In this document: positions 1 to 8,867 of the stretch, in pieces
How positions within the stretch are numbered: the first letter of the stretch is position 1
Layout of the letters: every line of letters begins with the position of its first letter
NCBI RefSeq assembly: GCF_001014615.2
Contig: NZ_LBCQ02000007.1
Span: 266,477 to 330,476 of the forward strand
Length of the DNA: 64,000 nt
Source: Aquamicrobium sp. LC103
Lineage (GTDB): Bacteria > Pseudomonadota > Alphaproteobacteria > Rhizobiales > Rhizobiaceae
Direction of reading: 5' to 3'
The notes under the pieces: generated by a model
The model's database searches: none
What the model was told of the DNA's origin: nothing
What the model saw: the letters and a program-made list of their open reading frames with translations, nothing else
Position numbers and translations under genes: made by a program

Positions 1-861
1 GCGCATGCCGAACCGGCCGACGAGGCGCGAGTTCAGGAAGGACGACATCGCCATCAGGCCCGCCACGGCGGCGAACAGCACCGGAAACCACGCACCGACG
101 TCGTATATGCCGATATAGATCTGCTGCGCGGAATTGATGAAACCGAACAGCGCGCCGAACATAAATGTGAGCCCGACCGTGTAGCAGATCGAGATGCGGT
201 TGGTCAGCACGGTCCGGAATCCGTCCGTTATCGCGGAAATGGTAAGCGGGCGCCGGTATTCCTCATGCATCGTCTCGGGCAGGCGCATCCAGGTCCACAG
301 CAGGATCAACGCCGACACGACGCCCATGAAGACGAAGATCATCGGCCATTCGGAAAACAGGATGATGACCTGACCAACCCCCGGCGCGATCACCGGGATG
401 ATCATGAAGACCATGAAGACCAGCGACATGACCTCGGCCATCGCCCGGCCGCCGAACGTGTCGCGCACGACCGAGACGGCGATGACGCGCGTCGCGGCGG
501 CTCCGAGGCCCTGTATGAAGCGCATGACCAGCAGGGCGCCGAAGCTCGGTGAAAGCGCACAGGCGAAAGCGGCCACGACATAGACGACGATGCCGGCGAG
601 CAGCGGCCTGCGACGGCCGAAACGGTCGGAGAGCGGGCCGAAGAAGAGCTGAGCAAGCCCGAAACCGGTAACATAGGCGGTAATGACATATTGCCGGCTG
701 TTCTCGTCGGCGACGCCGAGGCTGCCGCCGATCTGCTGCAGCGCCGGCAGCATGATGTCGATCGCGAGCGCATTGAGCGCCATAAGCGCGGCGGTCAAGG
801 CAATGAATTCATATTTGGGAATGGAGTGCGCCGCTTGTCGCGGCTCGACATTCTTCTGCAT
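1..861 (-). CDS. Bcr/CflA-type MFS drug exporter, 3' part cut by the window edge
   Basis: Inner-membrane proton-driven exporter of the DHA1 group (Bcr/CflA family), which usually exports drugs or metabolites. I translated 287 codons from the ATG at 861 to the window edge without a stop. The family is about 400 residues long, so the last third lies outside. Seen: a short cytoplasmic N-terminus, a first membrane helix near residues 19-40, and the MFS loop 2-3 motif GPLSDRFGRRR at residues 75-85, followed by alternating hydrophobic segments. It is the last gene on the minus strand after grxD, with about 100 bp between. The substrate cannot be told from sequence. Confidence 0.85.
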   Translation of the reverse strand, partial: MQKNVEPRQAAHSIPKYEFIALTAALMALNALAIDIMLPALQQIGGSLGVADENSRQYVITAYVTGFGLAQLFFGPLSDRFGRRRPLLAGIVVYVVAAFACALSPSFGALLVMRFIQGLGAAATRVIAVSVVRDTFGGRAMAEVMSLVFMVFMIIPVIAPGVGQVIILFSEWPMIFVFMGVVSALILLWTWMRLPETMHEEYRRPLTISAITDGFRTVLTNRISICYTVGLTFMFGALFGFINSAQQIYIGIYDVGAWFPVLFAAVAGLMAMSSFLNSRLVGRFGMR

Positions 862-963
862 GAATGAAAATCCGATTTTCGGCAAAAACCAAAAGCGCCG
901 GTGGGAGCCGGCGCATTTCTACGTCGTGGGCTCCGCGGAACGGAGCCGGTCAGGTGTGTTGGA

Positions 964-1299
964 TCAGGCGGCGCCGCGGACGCTTACGCCTTTTTCCTCG
1001 AAGAAGGATTGCAACTCACCAGCCTGGAACATTTCGCGCACGATGTCGCAGCCGCCCACGAATTCGCCCTTGACGTAGAGCTGTGGAATCGTCGGCCAGT
1101 TGGAATATTCCTTGATGCCTTGGCGAAGCTCGTCCGAGGTGAGGATGTTCACGCCCTTGTAGTCGACACCGAGATAATCGAGAATCTGCACCACCTGACC
1201 GGAGAAGCCGCACTGCGGAAAGCCGGGCGTACCCTTCATGAAGAGCACGACGTCGTTGCTCTTGACTTCGTTGTCGATGAAACCGCTGATCTCGCTCAT
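964..1299 (-). CDS. grxD: Monothiol glutaredoxin, Grx4/GrxD type (CGFS)
   Basis: A 111-residue cytoplasmic glutaredoxin that binds or carries [2Fe-2S] clusters, with glutathione as ligand, and works with BolA proteins. Seen: the active site CGFS at residues 30-33 after the usual KGTP stretch, and the conserved [19 protein letters not shown] region in the second half. An open frame runs further upstream, but the ATG at 1299 gives the family's normal length and N-terminus and has an AGGCAA-like ribosome site. bolA lies about 850 bp upstream on the same strand, separated by a methyltransferase gene, which fits a BolA-Grx4 pair. Confidence 0.96.
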   Translation of the reverse strand: MSEISGFIDNEVKSNDVVLFMKGTPGFPQCGFSGQVVQILDYLGVDYKGVNILTSDELRQGIKEYSNWPTIPQLYVKGEFVGGCDIVREMFQAGELQSFFEEKGVSVRGAA

Positions 1300-1396
1300 G
1301 AGTTTGCCTTTCGTCGTCCGGTTCGCGTCCGAACAGGATATCGGTGTAGCCCCTAGATAGAATATCGCGGCGGCAATGTCGAGGATGCGAAACGCC

Positions 1397-2140
1397 TCAC
1401 TGCTTGCGGGCGCGTATGCAGAGGAAGGCGGGTGAGACGCTAAGTTCCTCGAAATGCTCGGGATCGGCCTCGGCCATTTCCGGGACCGGCAAGGGTTCGA
1501 CGAATTTTTCGACGAGCCAGCCTGCGTCGGCAAGCCCGTTCAGGATGTCGCCCAGCGGGCGGCGGTACGATTCGACGTAAGGCTTGGGCTCGCCGAAACC
1601 GCCCCAATGCATGCCCCAGCGATTCGTCTCGAAATAGGTCTTGCCGCCGCGGGAGCGGGGATCCTGCCAGTCGCGCATCGGATGGCCCATGGAGAACACG
1701 AAGACAGCTCCGGGCCTGGCGACGCGGTGCAATTCGCGAAATGCCGGCTCAAGCCGCTCGACGTAGTCGAAGGCGAGCGACGAGACCACGCGGTCGAGGC
1801 TGTCGTCTGCTATCCAGTCGAGCGGTCTGGAAAGATCGCCCGCGTGCAATTCCACGGCAAGGCCGGCGCAACGCCGGCGCGCCAGCGCGATCATCTCGGG
1901 CGTCACGTCGAAGCCGGTCACCTTGGCGCCGGCTCGGGCCAGTATCTCGCTCAATATGCCGGAGCCGCAACCGGCATCGAGTACATTGAGCCCGCGAACG
2001 TCTCCCAGGAGCGCCAGAGTGGCCGGCCGCTCGTAAAGCGCGTTGTGCGGCTTGGTCGGCGCGATCGCGTCGTAGCGCTCCGCGAACGATCCGTACGCGG
2101 CGGGCGCAAGCGGTCCGTCGTTTTCCGAGCGATCGCCCAT
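1397..2140 (-). CDS. Class I SAM-dependent methyltransferase
   Basis: A 247-residue cytoplasmic methyltransferase of the UbiE/Methyltransf_11 type. Seen: motif [10 protein letters not shown] at residues 53-61, an acidic residue after strand 2 ([10 protein letters not shown]), and the post-motif region [12 protein letters not shown]. Substrate unknown. The C-terminal third ([15 protein letters not shown], then [17 protein letters not shown]) resembles small-molecule methyltransferases. The gene sits between bolA (15 bp upstream) and grxD (about 97 bp downstream), so it is probably co-transcribed with both. I infer no direct part in iron-sulfur work. Confidence 0.88.
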   Translation of the reverse strand: MGDRSENDGPLAPAAYGSFAERYDAIAPTKPHNALYERPATLALLGDVRGLNVLDAGCGSGILSEILARAGAKVTGFDVTPEMIALARRRCAGLAVELHAGDLSRPLDWIADDSLDRVVSSLAFDYVERLEPAFRELHRVARPGAVFVFSMGHPMRDWQDPRSRGGKTYFETNRWGMHWGGFGEPKPYVESYRRPLGDILNGLADAGWLVEKFVEPLPVPEMAEADPEHFEELSVSPAFLCIRARKQ

Positions 2141-2155
2141 GGCGACGGCCCGCGA

Positions 2156-2389
2156 TCAGTCGGGTGCGCTGGTCTGGAGGGCGAGCGCGTGGAGCGTGCC
2201 GCCCATATTGCCCTTCAGGGCCTCGTAGACCATCTGATGCTGCTGGACGCGGCTCTTGCCGCGAAAACTCTCCGACACGACTTCGGCGGCGTAGTGATCG
2301 CCGTCGCCGGCGAGATCTCGGATCGTGACGACGGCATCCGGGATGCCTTCCTTGATCATCCGTTCGATCTCGCGTGCATCCATTGCCAT
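2156..2389 (-). CDS. bolA: BolA family protein
   Basis: A 77-residue BolA/IbaG-type protein, the usual partner of CGFS glutaredoxins in iron-sulfur trafficking and iron sensing. Seen: the N-terminal helix DAREIERMIKEGIPDA, the strand region with GDGDHYAAEVVS, the FRGKSRVQQHQMVYEAL helix with its conserved HQ, and the end GGTLHALALQT. The ATG at 2389 and an in-frame ATG six bases on are both usable. It follows purL after a 158-bp gap that contains a hairpin, and precedes the methyltransferase by 15 bp. Confidence 0.94.
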   Translation of the reverse strand: MAMDAREIERMIKEGIPDAVVTIRDLAGDGDHYAAEVVSESFRGKSRVQQHQMVYEALKGNMGGTLHALALQTSAPD

Positions 2390-2420
2390 GCCGGTTCACT
2401 CCTTCTGGGTCGTCTGCCTG

Positions 2421-2445
2421 CCGCGAGTTTCTCGATGACTCGCGG
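2421..2445 (-). other. Hairpin between purL and bolA
   Basis: Perfect 8-bp inverted repeat, CCGCGAGT paired with ACTCGCGG around a 9-base loop. It lies downstream of purL in the direction of transcription. There is no T-run after it on the minus strand, so it is more likely an mRNA processing or stability hairpin than a factor-independent terminator. Confidence 0.4.
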
Positions 2446-2547
2446 TCCTGTCGTTTTCCCGCGTCGGGAATCGGACAATGGGAAAGGTTGCGGCCCGATG
2501 CAAGCTTCCCGGACGATCATGCTCGCACGGGCCCGTTATGGCGAGGC

Positions 2548-4782
2548 CTAATATTCTATCTCGTTTCGCATGAAGCGGGGGAACCATCCCTCGTGCGCCG
2601 CCTTCAATTCGTCGACCGGGATGGCGCGGGCGTCGGCAAGCTTCAGCGAAGCGCCGCTGGTCGTGCCAAGCGTATGCACGGCAAGACCAAGCTCCTCGGC
2701 GCGCCGCCGCACGGTCTCGGCCGCTTCCTGTGTCTCGGCCGTCATCACGTAGCGCGCCTGGTCCTCGCCGAAGAAGCGTTCCGCGAGCTGCAGTGCCGAG
2801 CCGGCGGGCGCCTCGATGGCCGCGCCTATGCCCGAGGCCATGGCCATTTCGGCGAGCGCCACGGCAAGCCCGCCATCCGAGCAATCGTGACAGGCGGTGA
2901 TCTTGCTCTCGCGGATGAGCGCGCGCACGAAGTCACCGACCTTGCGTTCGACCTTCAGGTCGACCTGCGGCGGCGCGCCCTCGGTATTCTGGAAGTATTC
3001 GCGCGCATAGATCGACTGGCCGAGATGGGTTCCCCATTCCTGCTGCGCTGAAATCAGGAGGATCGTCTGGCCTTCGCCGGCAAAACCGATGCGGGCCATC
3101 TTCGACCAATCCGGAATGAGCCCAACGCCGCCGATCGTCGGCGTCGGCATGATCGCCACGCCGTTTGTCTCGTTGTAGAGCGAGACGTTGCCGGAAACGA
3201 TCGGGAAGGCGAGCTCCTCGCAGGCTTCGCCGATGCCCTTGATGGCGAGCACGAGCTGGCCCATGATCTCGGCGCGTTCGGGGTTGCCGAAATTGAGGTT
3301 GTCGGTGGCGGCCAGCGGCTCGGCCCCCGTCGCCGAAAGATTACGCCAGCACTCGGCGACCGCCTGCTTGCCGCCCTCATAAGGATCCGCCTCGCAATAG
3401 CGCGGGGTGACGTCGGAGGAGAAGGCGAGCGCCTTGCTCTCATGGCCTTCGACGCGGACCACACCGGCGTCGCCGCCCGGAATCTGCAGCGAATTGCCCT
3501 GGATCAGCGTGTCGTACTGCTCCCATACCCAGCGGCGGGAGGAAAGGTGAGGGGAGTCGAGAAGCTTGAGCAGCGCGTCATCGAGCGAGGGGTGCTCGCC
3601 GGCGAGCTCGACGCGGTCCGGATGCCGCCGCGGCATGCGCCACGGACGATCATATTCCGGCGCCTCGTCGCCGAGCTCCTTGATCGGCAGGTTGGCGACT
3701 TCCTCGCCCTGATGGAGAATGCGGAAGCGCAGGTCGTCCGTCGTCTTCCCCACGATCGCGAAGTCGAGGCCCCATTTGCGGAAAATGGCCTCGGCCTCTT
3801 CTTCCTTCTCGGGACGAAGCACCATGAGCATGCGCTCCTGGCTCTCCGACAGCATCATCTCGTATGCGGTCATGCGCTCCTCGCGCACCGGCACCTTGTC
3901 GAGGTCGAGTTCGATGCCGAGGTCGCCCTTGGCGCCCATCTCCACCGCCGAGCAGGTGAGGCCGGCCGCGCCCATGTCCTGGATGGCGATGACCGCGCCG
4001 GATGCCATCAGTTCGAGGCAGGCCTCGAGCAGACATTTTTCCGTGAAGGGATCGCCCACCTGCACGGTCGGGCGCTTCTCCTCGATCTTGTCGTCGAATT
4101 CGGCCGACGCCATCGTCGCGCCGCCGACGCCGTCGCGCCCGGTCTTGGCGCCGAGATAGACGACCGGCAGGCCGATGCCTTCGGCTTTGGAGTAGAAGAT
4201 CGCATCGGTCTTGGCCAAACCCGCGGCAAAGGCGTTGACCAGGCAGTTGCCGTTGTAGCGGGCATCGAAATTGACTTCTCCGCCGACTGTCGGCACGCCG
4301 AAGGAATTGCCATAGCCGCCGACGCCGGCCACCACGCCGGCGACCAGATGCTTCGTCTTCGGATGGTCCGGCTCGCCGAAGCGCAACGCGTTCATCGCCG
4401 CGATCGGCCGCGCGCCCATGGTGAAGACGTCGCGCAGGATGCCCCCGACGCCGGTCGCCGCGCCCTGATAGGGCTCGATATAGGAAGGATGGTTGTGGCT
4501 CTCCATCTTGAAGACGACGGCGTTGCCGTCGCCGATGTCGACCACGCCCGCATTCTCGCCCGGCCCCTGGATGACCCTCGGCCCCTTGGTGGGCAGCGTC
4601 CGCAACCAGCGTTTCGAGGATTTGTACGAGCAATGCTCGTTCCACATGGCCGAGAAGATTCCGAGTTCGGTGAACGACGGTTCGCGGCCGATGAGATCGA
4701 GGATGCGCTGATATTCGTCCGGCTTGAGGCCGTGCGCGGCAATCAGTTCGTCCGAGATCGGGATGTCATTGCGAAGAGACAT
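2548..4782 (-). CDS. purL: Phosphoribosylformylglycinamidine synthase subunit PurL (small type)
   Basis: The 744-residue catalytic subunit of FGAM synthase, which makes FGAM from FGAR, ATP and ammonia delivered by PurQ. PurS bridges the two. Seen: the catalytic stretch WNEHCSYK at residues 48-55, the ATP/phosphate region [18 protein letters not shown] and [19 protein letters not shown] at about 73-111, and a second AIRS-like half with NVSLYNET and [15 protein letters not shown]. The length fits the small (Bacillus/rhizobial) form, not the 1300-residue enterobacterial fusion. It follows the lipoprotein gene after a 141-bp gap in which I see no clear promoter. Confidence 0.98.
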   Translation of the reverse strand: MSLRNDIPISDELIAAHGLKPDEYQRILDLIGREPSFTELGIFSAMWNEHCSYKSSKRWLRTLPTKGPRVIQGPGENAGVVDIGDGNAVVFKMESHNHPSYIEPYQGAATGVGGILRDVFTMGARPIAAMNALRFGEPDHPKTKHLVAGVVAGVGGYGNSFGVPTVGGEVNFDARYNGNCLVNAFAAGLAKTDAIFYSKAEGIGLPVVYLGAKTGRDGVGGATMASAEFDDKIEEKRPTVQVGDPFTEKCLLEACLELMASGAVIAIQDMGAAGLTCSAVEMGAKGDLGIELDLDKVPVREERMTAYEMMLSESQERMLMVLRPEKEEEAEAIFRKWGLDFAIVGKTTDDLRFRILHQGEEVANLPIKELGDEAPEYDRPWRMPRRHPDRVELAGEHPSLDDALLKLLDSPHLSSRRWVWEQYDTLIQGNSLQIPGGDAGVVRVEGHESKALAFSSDVTPRYCEADPYEGGKQAVAECWRNLSATGAEPLAATDNLNFGNPERAEIMGQLVLAIKGIGEACEELAFPIVSGNVSLYNETNGVAIMPTPTIGGVGLIPDWSKMARIGFAGEGQTILLISAQQEWGTHLGQSIYAREYFQNTEGAPPQVDLKVERKVGDFVRALIRESKITACHDCSDGGLAVALAEMAMASGIGAAIEAPAGSALQLAERFFGEDQARYVMTAETQEAAETVRRRAEELGLAVHTLGTTSGASLKLADARAIPVDELKAAHEGWFPRFMRNEIEY

Positions 4783-4923
4783 GTCGGATGGGTTCCAGAT
4801 GTGCTTCCATTAGGCGTCCATTAACGCAAGTGGCCGCCGCGTCATACCGCCAAAAGGCGAAAAATCACCGTCCGCGGCGCGTCCGCCCGAAACGGCGTCT
4901 TTCCGGGATGCAAACCGGCAAGC

Positions 4924-5361
4924 TTATGCCGCGCCGTGGCATTCGCCGGAGCCGGCGGCCCAGCGCCTGACGTCGGCCGCTATCCTCGATCCGCCCGCTT
5001 GATCCATCATCGGCCCGAAAACGTCGACGCGGGCGGGTGTTCCCTCCGCCTGCACCACCAGCAGCGGCCGCGACTCGGGGCTTCTCGCCGGCACGAGCAG
5101 GATTCGCGGCCTACCGGAGAACGAATTCAGCTCATTGGCCATCCGGTAGGGCGCGAATGCCGGGTCTTTCGACGCGAACCAGCATTTCTGCGCCGAGATC
5201 GCCACCTGCTCCATGGTCGCGAGCGCGGCGCTCTTGCCGGAGGTCGAGACGCCTTCCGAACCGCGTCGCGATTGGCAACCAGCCAGTGCGATGCCGGCTA
5301 AGAGGAAGGAAGCCGCGAACAGACGAAAGGCGGTGGAGACGCGCAAGGACGATGGCTTCAC
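4924..5361 (-). CDS. Predicted lipoprotein inside the purine operon, function unknown
   Basis: A 145-residue protein of unknown function. Seen: a type II signal peptide with the lipobox LAGC at residues 26-29, so the mature protein probably begins at Cys29 and is membrane-anchored. A small alpha/beta-looking domain follows ([19 protein letters not shown], then [20 protein letters not shown]), with further Cys residues at CWF and ECHGAA near the end. Start: a GTG that overlaps the purQ stop by 4 bp (GTGA), so translation is probably coupled to purQ. I know of no purine role for such a protein. It may simply use the operon's promoter. Confidence 0.8.
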   Translation of the reverse strand: MKPSSLRVSTAFRLFAASFLLAGIALAGCQSRRGSEGVSTSGKSAALATMEQVAISAQKCWFASKDPAFAPYRMANELNSFSGRPRILLVPARSPESRPLLVVQAEGTPARVDVFGPMMDQAGGSRIAADVRRWAAGSGECHGAA

Positions 5362-6026
5362 GCAGCGATTCCCAGGACGCTCTCGAACAAAGGTCGCCCG
5401 TCGGTACCGCCATGGGCGGTTTCGATCAGGTTTTCGGGATGCGGCATCAGGCCGAGGACGTTTCCCTTTTCGCTGATGATGCCGGCGATGTCGTTGATCG
5501 AGCCGTTGGGGTTGGTGCCTTCGGCATAGCGGAAGACGACCTGTCCTTCGCCCTCGATGCGCGCGAGCGTCTCGGCGTCGGCGAAATAATTGCCGTCATG
5601 ATGCGCGACCGGGCAGCGCATGATCTGCCCCGGCGCGTAGTTGCGCGTAAACGGCGTGTTCGCGTTGGTGACTTCGAGCTTCACCTCGCGGCAGACGAAT
5701 TTCAGCGAAGTGTTGCGCATCAGCGCGCCGGGGAGTAGCCCGGCCTCGAGCAGGATCTGGAAGCCGTTGCAGACGCCCATCACCATGACGCCCTTGGCGG
5801 CCTTCTCGGCGACGGCGCGCATCACCGGCATGCGTGCCGCGATCGCACCGCAGCGCAGATAGTCGCCATAGGAGAAGCCGCCGGGAATGGCGATCAGGTC
5901 GACATCGGGGATTTCCGTGTCGGTCTGCCAGATTGTCACCGGCGGCTTGCCGCCGATCTTGGTCAGCGCCGCGATCATGTCGCGGTCGCGATTGAGGCCG
6001 GGAAGGAGGACGACGGCTGCTTTCAT
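5358..6026 (-). CDS. purQ: Phosphoribosylformylglycinamidine synthase subunit PurQ (glutaminase)
   Basis: The 222-residue class I glutamine amidotransferase subunit of FGAM synthase. It releases ammonia from glutamine for PurL. Seen: the nucleophile Cys86 in MGVCNGFQ, the catalytic His196 and Glu198 in MPHPENL, and the early [10 protein letters not shown] motif. It overlaps the 84-aa gene upstream and the lipoprotein gene downstream by 4 bp each, so three genes look translationally coupled. The strand order is purC, purS, orf84, purQ, lipoprotein, purL. Confidence 0.98.
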   Translation of the reverse strand: MKAAVVLLPGLNRDRDMIAALTKIGGKPPVTIWQTDTEIPDVDLIAIPGGFSYGDYLRCGAIAARMPVMRAVAEKAAKGVMVMGVCNGFQILLEAGLLPGALMRNTSLKFVCREVKLEVTNANTPFTRNYAPGQIMRCPVAHHDGNYFADAETLARIEGEGQVVFRYAEGTNPNGSINDIAGIISEKGNVLGLMPHPENLIETAHGGTDGRPLFESVLGIAA

Positions 6027-6277
6027 TTCGGTTCGTATGGCCTTTGAGGTTCGGCGAGTTCGCGCAGTTCAAGCCGGCGTTCGATACGGTCGAAGCGTTC
6101 GTCGTGGCGCGCGAGACTGGTGTAGATATTGGAGATGTCCGTCTGGATCGAGATCATATGGCCGCGCAGCGCGCTGTGACCATGGCGCAACTCATCGACG
6201 CCGGCTTCGATTTTGTCGAGCCTGAATTGAATGTTCTTCAGTATCTCGTAGATCAACTCATTCGTGATCTCGGCCAC
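6023..6277 (-). CDS. 84-aa coiled-coil-like protein between purS and purQ
   Basis: Small soluble protein of unknown function. Seen: no signal peptide or membrane segment and no cysteine. Most of it reads as one long amphipathic helix with heptad spacing ([21 protein letters not shown], continuing [24 protein letters not shown]), which suggests a coiled coil. Start: a GTG 5 bases after a strong GGAGG site. The stop overlaps the purQ start by 4 bp. Its place between two subunits of FGAM synthase makes an accessory or assembly role possible, but that is inference from position only. Confidence 0.75.
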   Translation of the reverse strand: MAEITNELIYEILKNIQFRLDKIEAGVDELRHGHSALRGHMISIQTDISNIYTSLARHDERFDRIERRLELRELAEPQRPYEPK

Positions 6278-6296
6278 CGCAACCTCCGGTGCAACC

Positions 6297-6539
6297 TCAG
6301 GTTATGGATACACTATAGTTCTCGATGACAGTGTTCGCCAGAAGCTTCTCGCACATGGCCTTGAGATCGGCCTCGGCCTTCGCCGTATCCGTCCCGTCGA
6401 GTTCGACGTCGAAGACCTTGCCCTGGCGGACCGAGCCGACGCCTGCGAAGCCGAGCGCGCCGAGCGCGCCCTCGATCGCCTTGCCCTGCGGGTCGAGCAC
6501 GCCGTTCTTCAGGGTGACGGTAACGCGGGCCTTGATCAC
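6297..6539 (-). CDS. purS: Phosphoribosylformylglycinamidine synthase subunit PurS
   Basis: An 80-residue cytoplasmic bridging subunit of the PurS-PurQ-PurL FGAM synthase. Seen: the family start IKARVTVTLKNGVLDPQG, the central GVGSVRQGKVFDVEL, and the C-terminal helix and strand LLANTVIENYSV. I chose the GTG at 6539 over the in-frame ATG at 6560. Only the GTG has a good ribosome site (AAGGAG, 10 bases upstream), and it gives the normal family N-terminus. It lies 43 bp after purC and 19 bp before the 84-aa gene. Confidence 0.96.
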   Translation of the reverse strand: MIKARVTVTLKNGVLDPQGKAIEGALGALGFAGVGSVRQGKVFDVELDGTDTAKAEADLKAMCEKLLANTVIENYSVSIT

Positions 6540-6549
6540 GGATTGCAAG

Positions 6550-6555
6550 CTCCTT
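6550..6555 (-). promoter_or_regulatory. Ribosome binding site that fixes the purS start
   Basis: AAGGAG on the minus strand, 10 bases before the GTG at 6539. It lies inside the coding sequence that the upstream ATG at 6560 would need, so the GTG is the better start. Confidence 0.7.
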
Positions 6556-6582
6556 GGCAATGGCTGTCGATGAGGGCGCCGC

Positions 6583-7374
6583 TCAGTGCGGCTTGCCCTT
6601 GCCGTTCGAATTGGAGACGAGGATGGGTCCGGTCGGGCGGGGCGGATCGTTCTCGTTCATGATGCCGAGGCGGCGTGCGACTTCCTGATAGGCTTCGACC
6701 AGCCCGCCCATATCGCGGCGGAAGCGGTCCTTGTCGAGCTTGTCCTGGGTCGCAACGTCCCACAGCCGGCAACTGTCGGGAGAAATCTCGTCGGCGACGA
6801 CGACGCGCATCATCTCGCCCTCGAAGAGGCGGCCGCACTCGATCTTGAAATCCACGAGCTGAATGCCGACGCCGAGGAACAGGCCGGAGAGGAAGTCGTT
6901 GACGCGGATGGCGAGCGCCATGATGTCGTCGATTTCCTGCGGGCTCGCCCAGCCGAAGGCGGTGATGTGCTCTTCCGAGACCATCGGATCGTCGAGCGCG
7001 TCGGCCTTGTAGTAGAACTCGATGATGGAGCGCGGCAGGACCGTGCCTTCCTCGAGGCCGAGACGCTTGGCGAGCGAGCCTGCGGCGATGTTGCGCACCA
7101 CCACTTCGAGCGGAATGATCTCCACTTCCTTGATGAGCTGCTCGCGCATGTTGAGCCGGCGGATGAAGTGGGTCGGAATGCCCATCCGGTTGAGATGCGT
7201 GAAGATGTGCTCGGAAATGCGATTGTTCAGCACTCCCTTGCCATCCACGACTTCGTGCTTCTTCTTGTTGAACGCGGTTGCGTCGTCCTTGAAGAACTGG
7301 ATCAGGGTGCCAGGCTCCGGTCCTTCATAGAGGATCTTGGCCTTGCCTTCATAAATGCGACGGCGACGATTCAT
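6583..7374 (-). CDS. purC: SAICAR synthase (phosphoribosylaminoimidazole-succinocarboxamide synthase)
   Basis: A 263-residue enzyme that joins CAIR and aspartate with ATP in step 8 of IMP synthesis. Seen: the N-terminal ATP-binding stretch [15 protein letters not shown], the conserved [14 protein letters not shown], the signature [10 protein letters not shown], and [12 protein letters not shown]. The frame is open to 7431, but the ATG at 7374 gives the standard N-terminus. It is the first gene of the minus-strand pur operon. Its upstream region (7375-7654) is shared with the divergent DUF1476 gene and holds a dyad at 7478-7507. Confidence 0.97.
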   Translation of the reverse strand: MNRRRRIYEGKAKILYEGPEPGTLIQFFKDDATAFNKKKHEVVDGKGVLNNRISEHIFTHLNRMGIPTHFIRRLNMREQLIKEVEIIPLEVVVRNIAAGSLAKRLGLEEGTVLPRSIIEFYYKADALDDPMVSEEHITAFGWASPQEIDDIMALAIRVNDFLSGLFLGVGIQLVDFKIECGRLFEGEMMRVVVADEISPDSCRLWDVATQDKLDKDRFRRDMGGLVEAYQEVARRLGIMNENDPPRPTGPILVSNSNGKGKPH

Positions 7375-7477
7375 GACGATCTCTGGTCTTTGAGGCAGGT
7401 CTTGATGAACTGCCTTCTTGCGGCGCGGCAAGACATTTGCGGCGACTGGGAATCTTCACGCGGTCTCTAGCGCAAAC

Positions 7478-7507
7478 GTAAGCATTGCTCAATGCGCAAT
7501 TGCTTAC
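7478..7507. promoter_or_regulatory. Imperfect 30-bp dyad upstream of the purC operon
   Basis: GTAAGCA and TTGC on the left mirror GCAA and TGCTTAC on the right, with one extra T. It lies 104-133 bp before purC and about 150 bp before the divergent DUF1476 gene. It looks like a repressor site or a stem. No regulator is encoded beside it. Confidence 0.4.
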
Positions 7508-7589
7508 ATAGATGCCCGTGCTGTCGGCTATCCCAAGCCAAATGACGCAGGGCAGTCGACAGAGAGCGTATTGACCGCGGGCTCCGGTT

Positions 7590-7618
7590 TTGGTTTTTGA
7601 CTTTCGAACCCATATAGG
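7590..7618 (+). promoter_or_regulatory. Candidate sigma-70 promoter of the DUF1476 gene
   Basis: TTGGTT, a 17-base spacer, then TATAGG, ending 36 bases before the ATG at 7655. It has four of six consensus bases in each hexamer. Reasonable but not strong. Confidence 0.35.
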
Positions 7619-7654
7619 CGTGTCAGGATTCGACATCCAGCCGGAGGATATTCC

Positions 7655-7972
7655 ATGAGCATGAAGGATCGCGAAGAGGGCTTCGAAAAGAAGTTCATTC
7701 ACGACGAGGAATTGAAATTCAAGGCGATGGCCCGCCGCAACAAGATGCTCGGCCTGTGGGCCGCCGAGAAGCTCGGCAAGACCGGGGACGACGCCGATGC
7801 CTATGCGCGCGAGGTGGTGAACGCCGATTTCGAGGAAGCCGGCGACCACGACGTATTCCGCAAGGTGCGCAAGGATTTCGACGCGGCCGGCGTCGACCAG
7901 TCGGACCACCAGATCCGCCGCACCATGGAAGAGCTTCTTGCTCAGGCCGTCGAGCAGATCAAGAACGGCTGA
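7655..7972 (+). CDS. DUF1476 family protein, zeta-type F1-ATPase inhibitor homologue
   Basis: A 105-residue, highly charged, mostly helical cytoplasmic protein. The DUF1476 family includes the zeta subunit of Paracoccus denitrificans, which blocks ATP hydrolysis by F1-ATPase. Seen: the conserved start KDREEGFEKKFIHDEEL, the RRNKMLGLWAAEKLG helix, and a C-terminal helix rich in acidic residues. The role in this organism is inferred from the family. Zeta function varies among alphaproteobacteria, so strength of inhibition should not be assumed. It is a single gene, divergent from purC, followed by a strong terminator. Confidence 0.9.
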   Translation: MSMKDREEGFEKKFIHDEELKFKAMARRNKMLGLWAAEKLGKTGDDADAYAREVVNADFEEAGDHDVFRKVRKDFDAAGVDQSDHQIRRTMEELLAQAVEQIKNG

Positions 7973-7996
7973 TCCATCCGGCAAACTGCATCCTTG

Positions 7997-8030
7997 AAAC
8001 CGCCCGCGACGATCGGGCGGTTTTTCTTTT
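7997..8030 (+). terminator. Rho-independent terminator after the DUF1476 gene
   Basis: A 9-bp perfect stem (AACCGCCCG with CGGGCGGTT), a 7-base loop, and a T-rich tail. Confidence 0.9.
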
Positions 8031-8084
8031 CATGGTGGTGCGCTTCTGTTTGAATGGGCTCTTTCAAGGAGGATCCCGTCAAAA

Positions 8085-8855
8085 ATGTCACTCGCATCAC
8101 GCCTCGAAGCCGGCGAAACGATCTTCACTGCCTGGTCCGGCATACCGGATGCGCTCGTCGCCGAAGCCTTGACATCCACCGCCTTCGATGCCGTCACGCT
8201 AGACATGCAGCATGGCGGACATCACGAGGACAGCGTGCTGCGCGGGCTGCTGCCGATCGTCAGGAGCAACAAGCCGGGCATCGTCCGCATTCCCGTGGGC
8301 CGTTTCGACATGGCGAGCCGCGCGTTGGATTTCGGAGCCGAGGCGGTCATTGCGCCGATGGTGAACTCGGTCGAGGACGCGCGCCAATTCGCCGCGGCCA
8401 TGAAGTATCCGCCGGTGGGATTGCGCTCCTGGGGGCCGAGCTATGCGATGCCGCGCCGAGGAACGACGGACATGGCAGCCTGGCTGCGGCAGTCGAATTC
8501 CGACACGCTCGCCTTCGCCATGATCGAGACACGTCAGGCGCTGGCGGCGCTCGACGACATTCTTGCCGTGCCGGGCATCGACGGCGTGCTGGTCGGTCCG
8601 TCCGACTTCTCCATCGCCTGGAGCGGGGGCGCGACGGTCGATGCCGCGCTGGAGGACATGATGGAGGCGATCGCCGATATCGGCGCGCGCGTGACGAAGG
8701 CCGGCAAGCACGCCGCGATCTACGTCATCGATCCCAAACTGGTCCGCCGTTTTGCACAGATGGGCTTCCGGCTCTTCGCCATGGGCAACGAGCAGCGCTA
8801 CATGTCGCTGGGCGCGGCCTCGCTCATAGACGCGGCGAAGGCGTCCCTCGGCTGA
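8085..8855 (+). CDS. HpcH/HpaI-type aldolase
   Basis: A 256-residue cytoplasmic class II pyruvate aldolase of the HpaI/GarL family. It cleaves or forms 2-keto-3-deoxy acids with a divalent metal. Seen: the active-site strand VTLDMQHGGH at about residues 37-46, GIVRIPVG, the metal ligand region FAMIETRQAL, and DGVLVGPSDFSI, which also supplies a ligand. AAGGAGG lies 12 bases before the ATG. The substrate (4-hydroxy-2-ketoheptanedioate, ketodeoxyglucarate or another) cannot be named. It is convergent with the next gene, only 12 bp away. Confidence 0.88.
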   Translation: MSLASRLEAGETIFTAWSGIPDALVAEALTSTAFDAVTLDMQHGGHHEDSVLRGLLPIVRSNKPGIVRIPVGRFDMASRALDFGAEAVIAPMVNSVEDARQFAAAMKYPPVGLRSWGPSYAMPRRGTTDMAAWLRQSNSDTLAFAMIETRQALAALDDILAVPGIDGVLVGPSDFSIAWSGGATVDAALEDMMEAIADIGARVTKAGKHAAIYVIDPKLVRRFAQMGFRLFAMGNEQRYMSLGAASLIDAAKASLG

Positions 8856-8867
8856 CGTTCGGCCAGC

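Noticed and set aside
3442..4824. A 460-codon open frame opposite purL
   Set aside because: It is antisense to a certain gene in GC-rich DNA, has no recognisable domain, and is Arg/His/Ala-rich as such shadows are.
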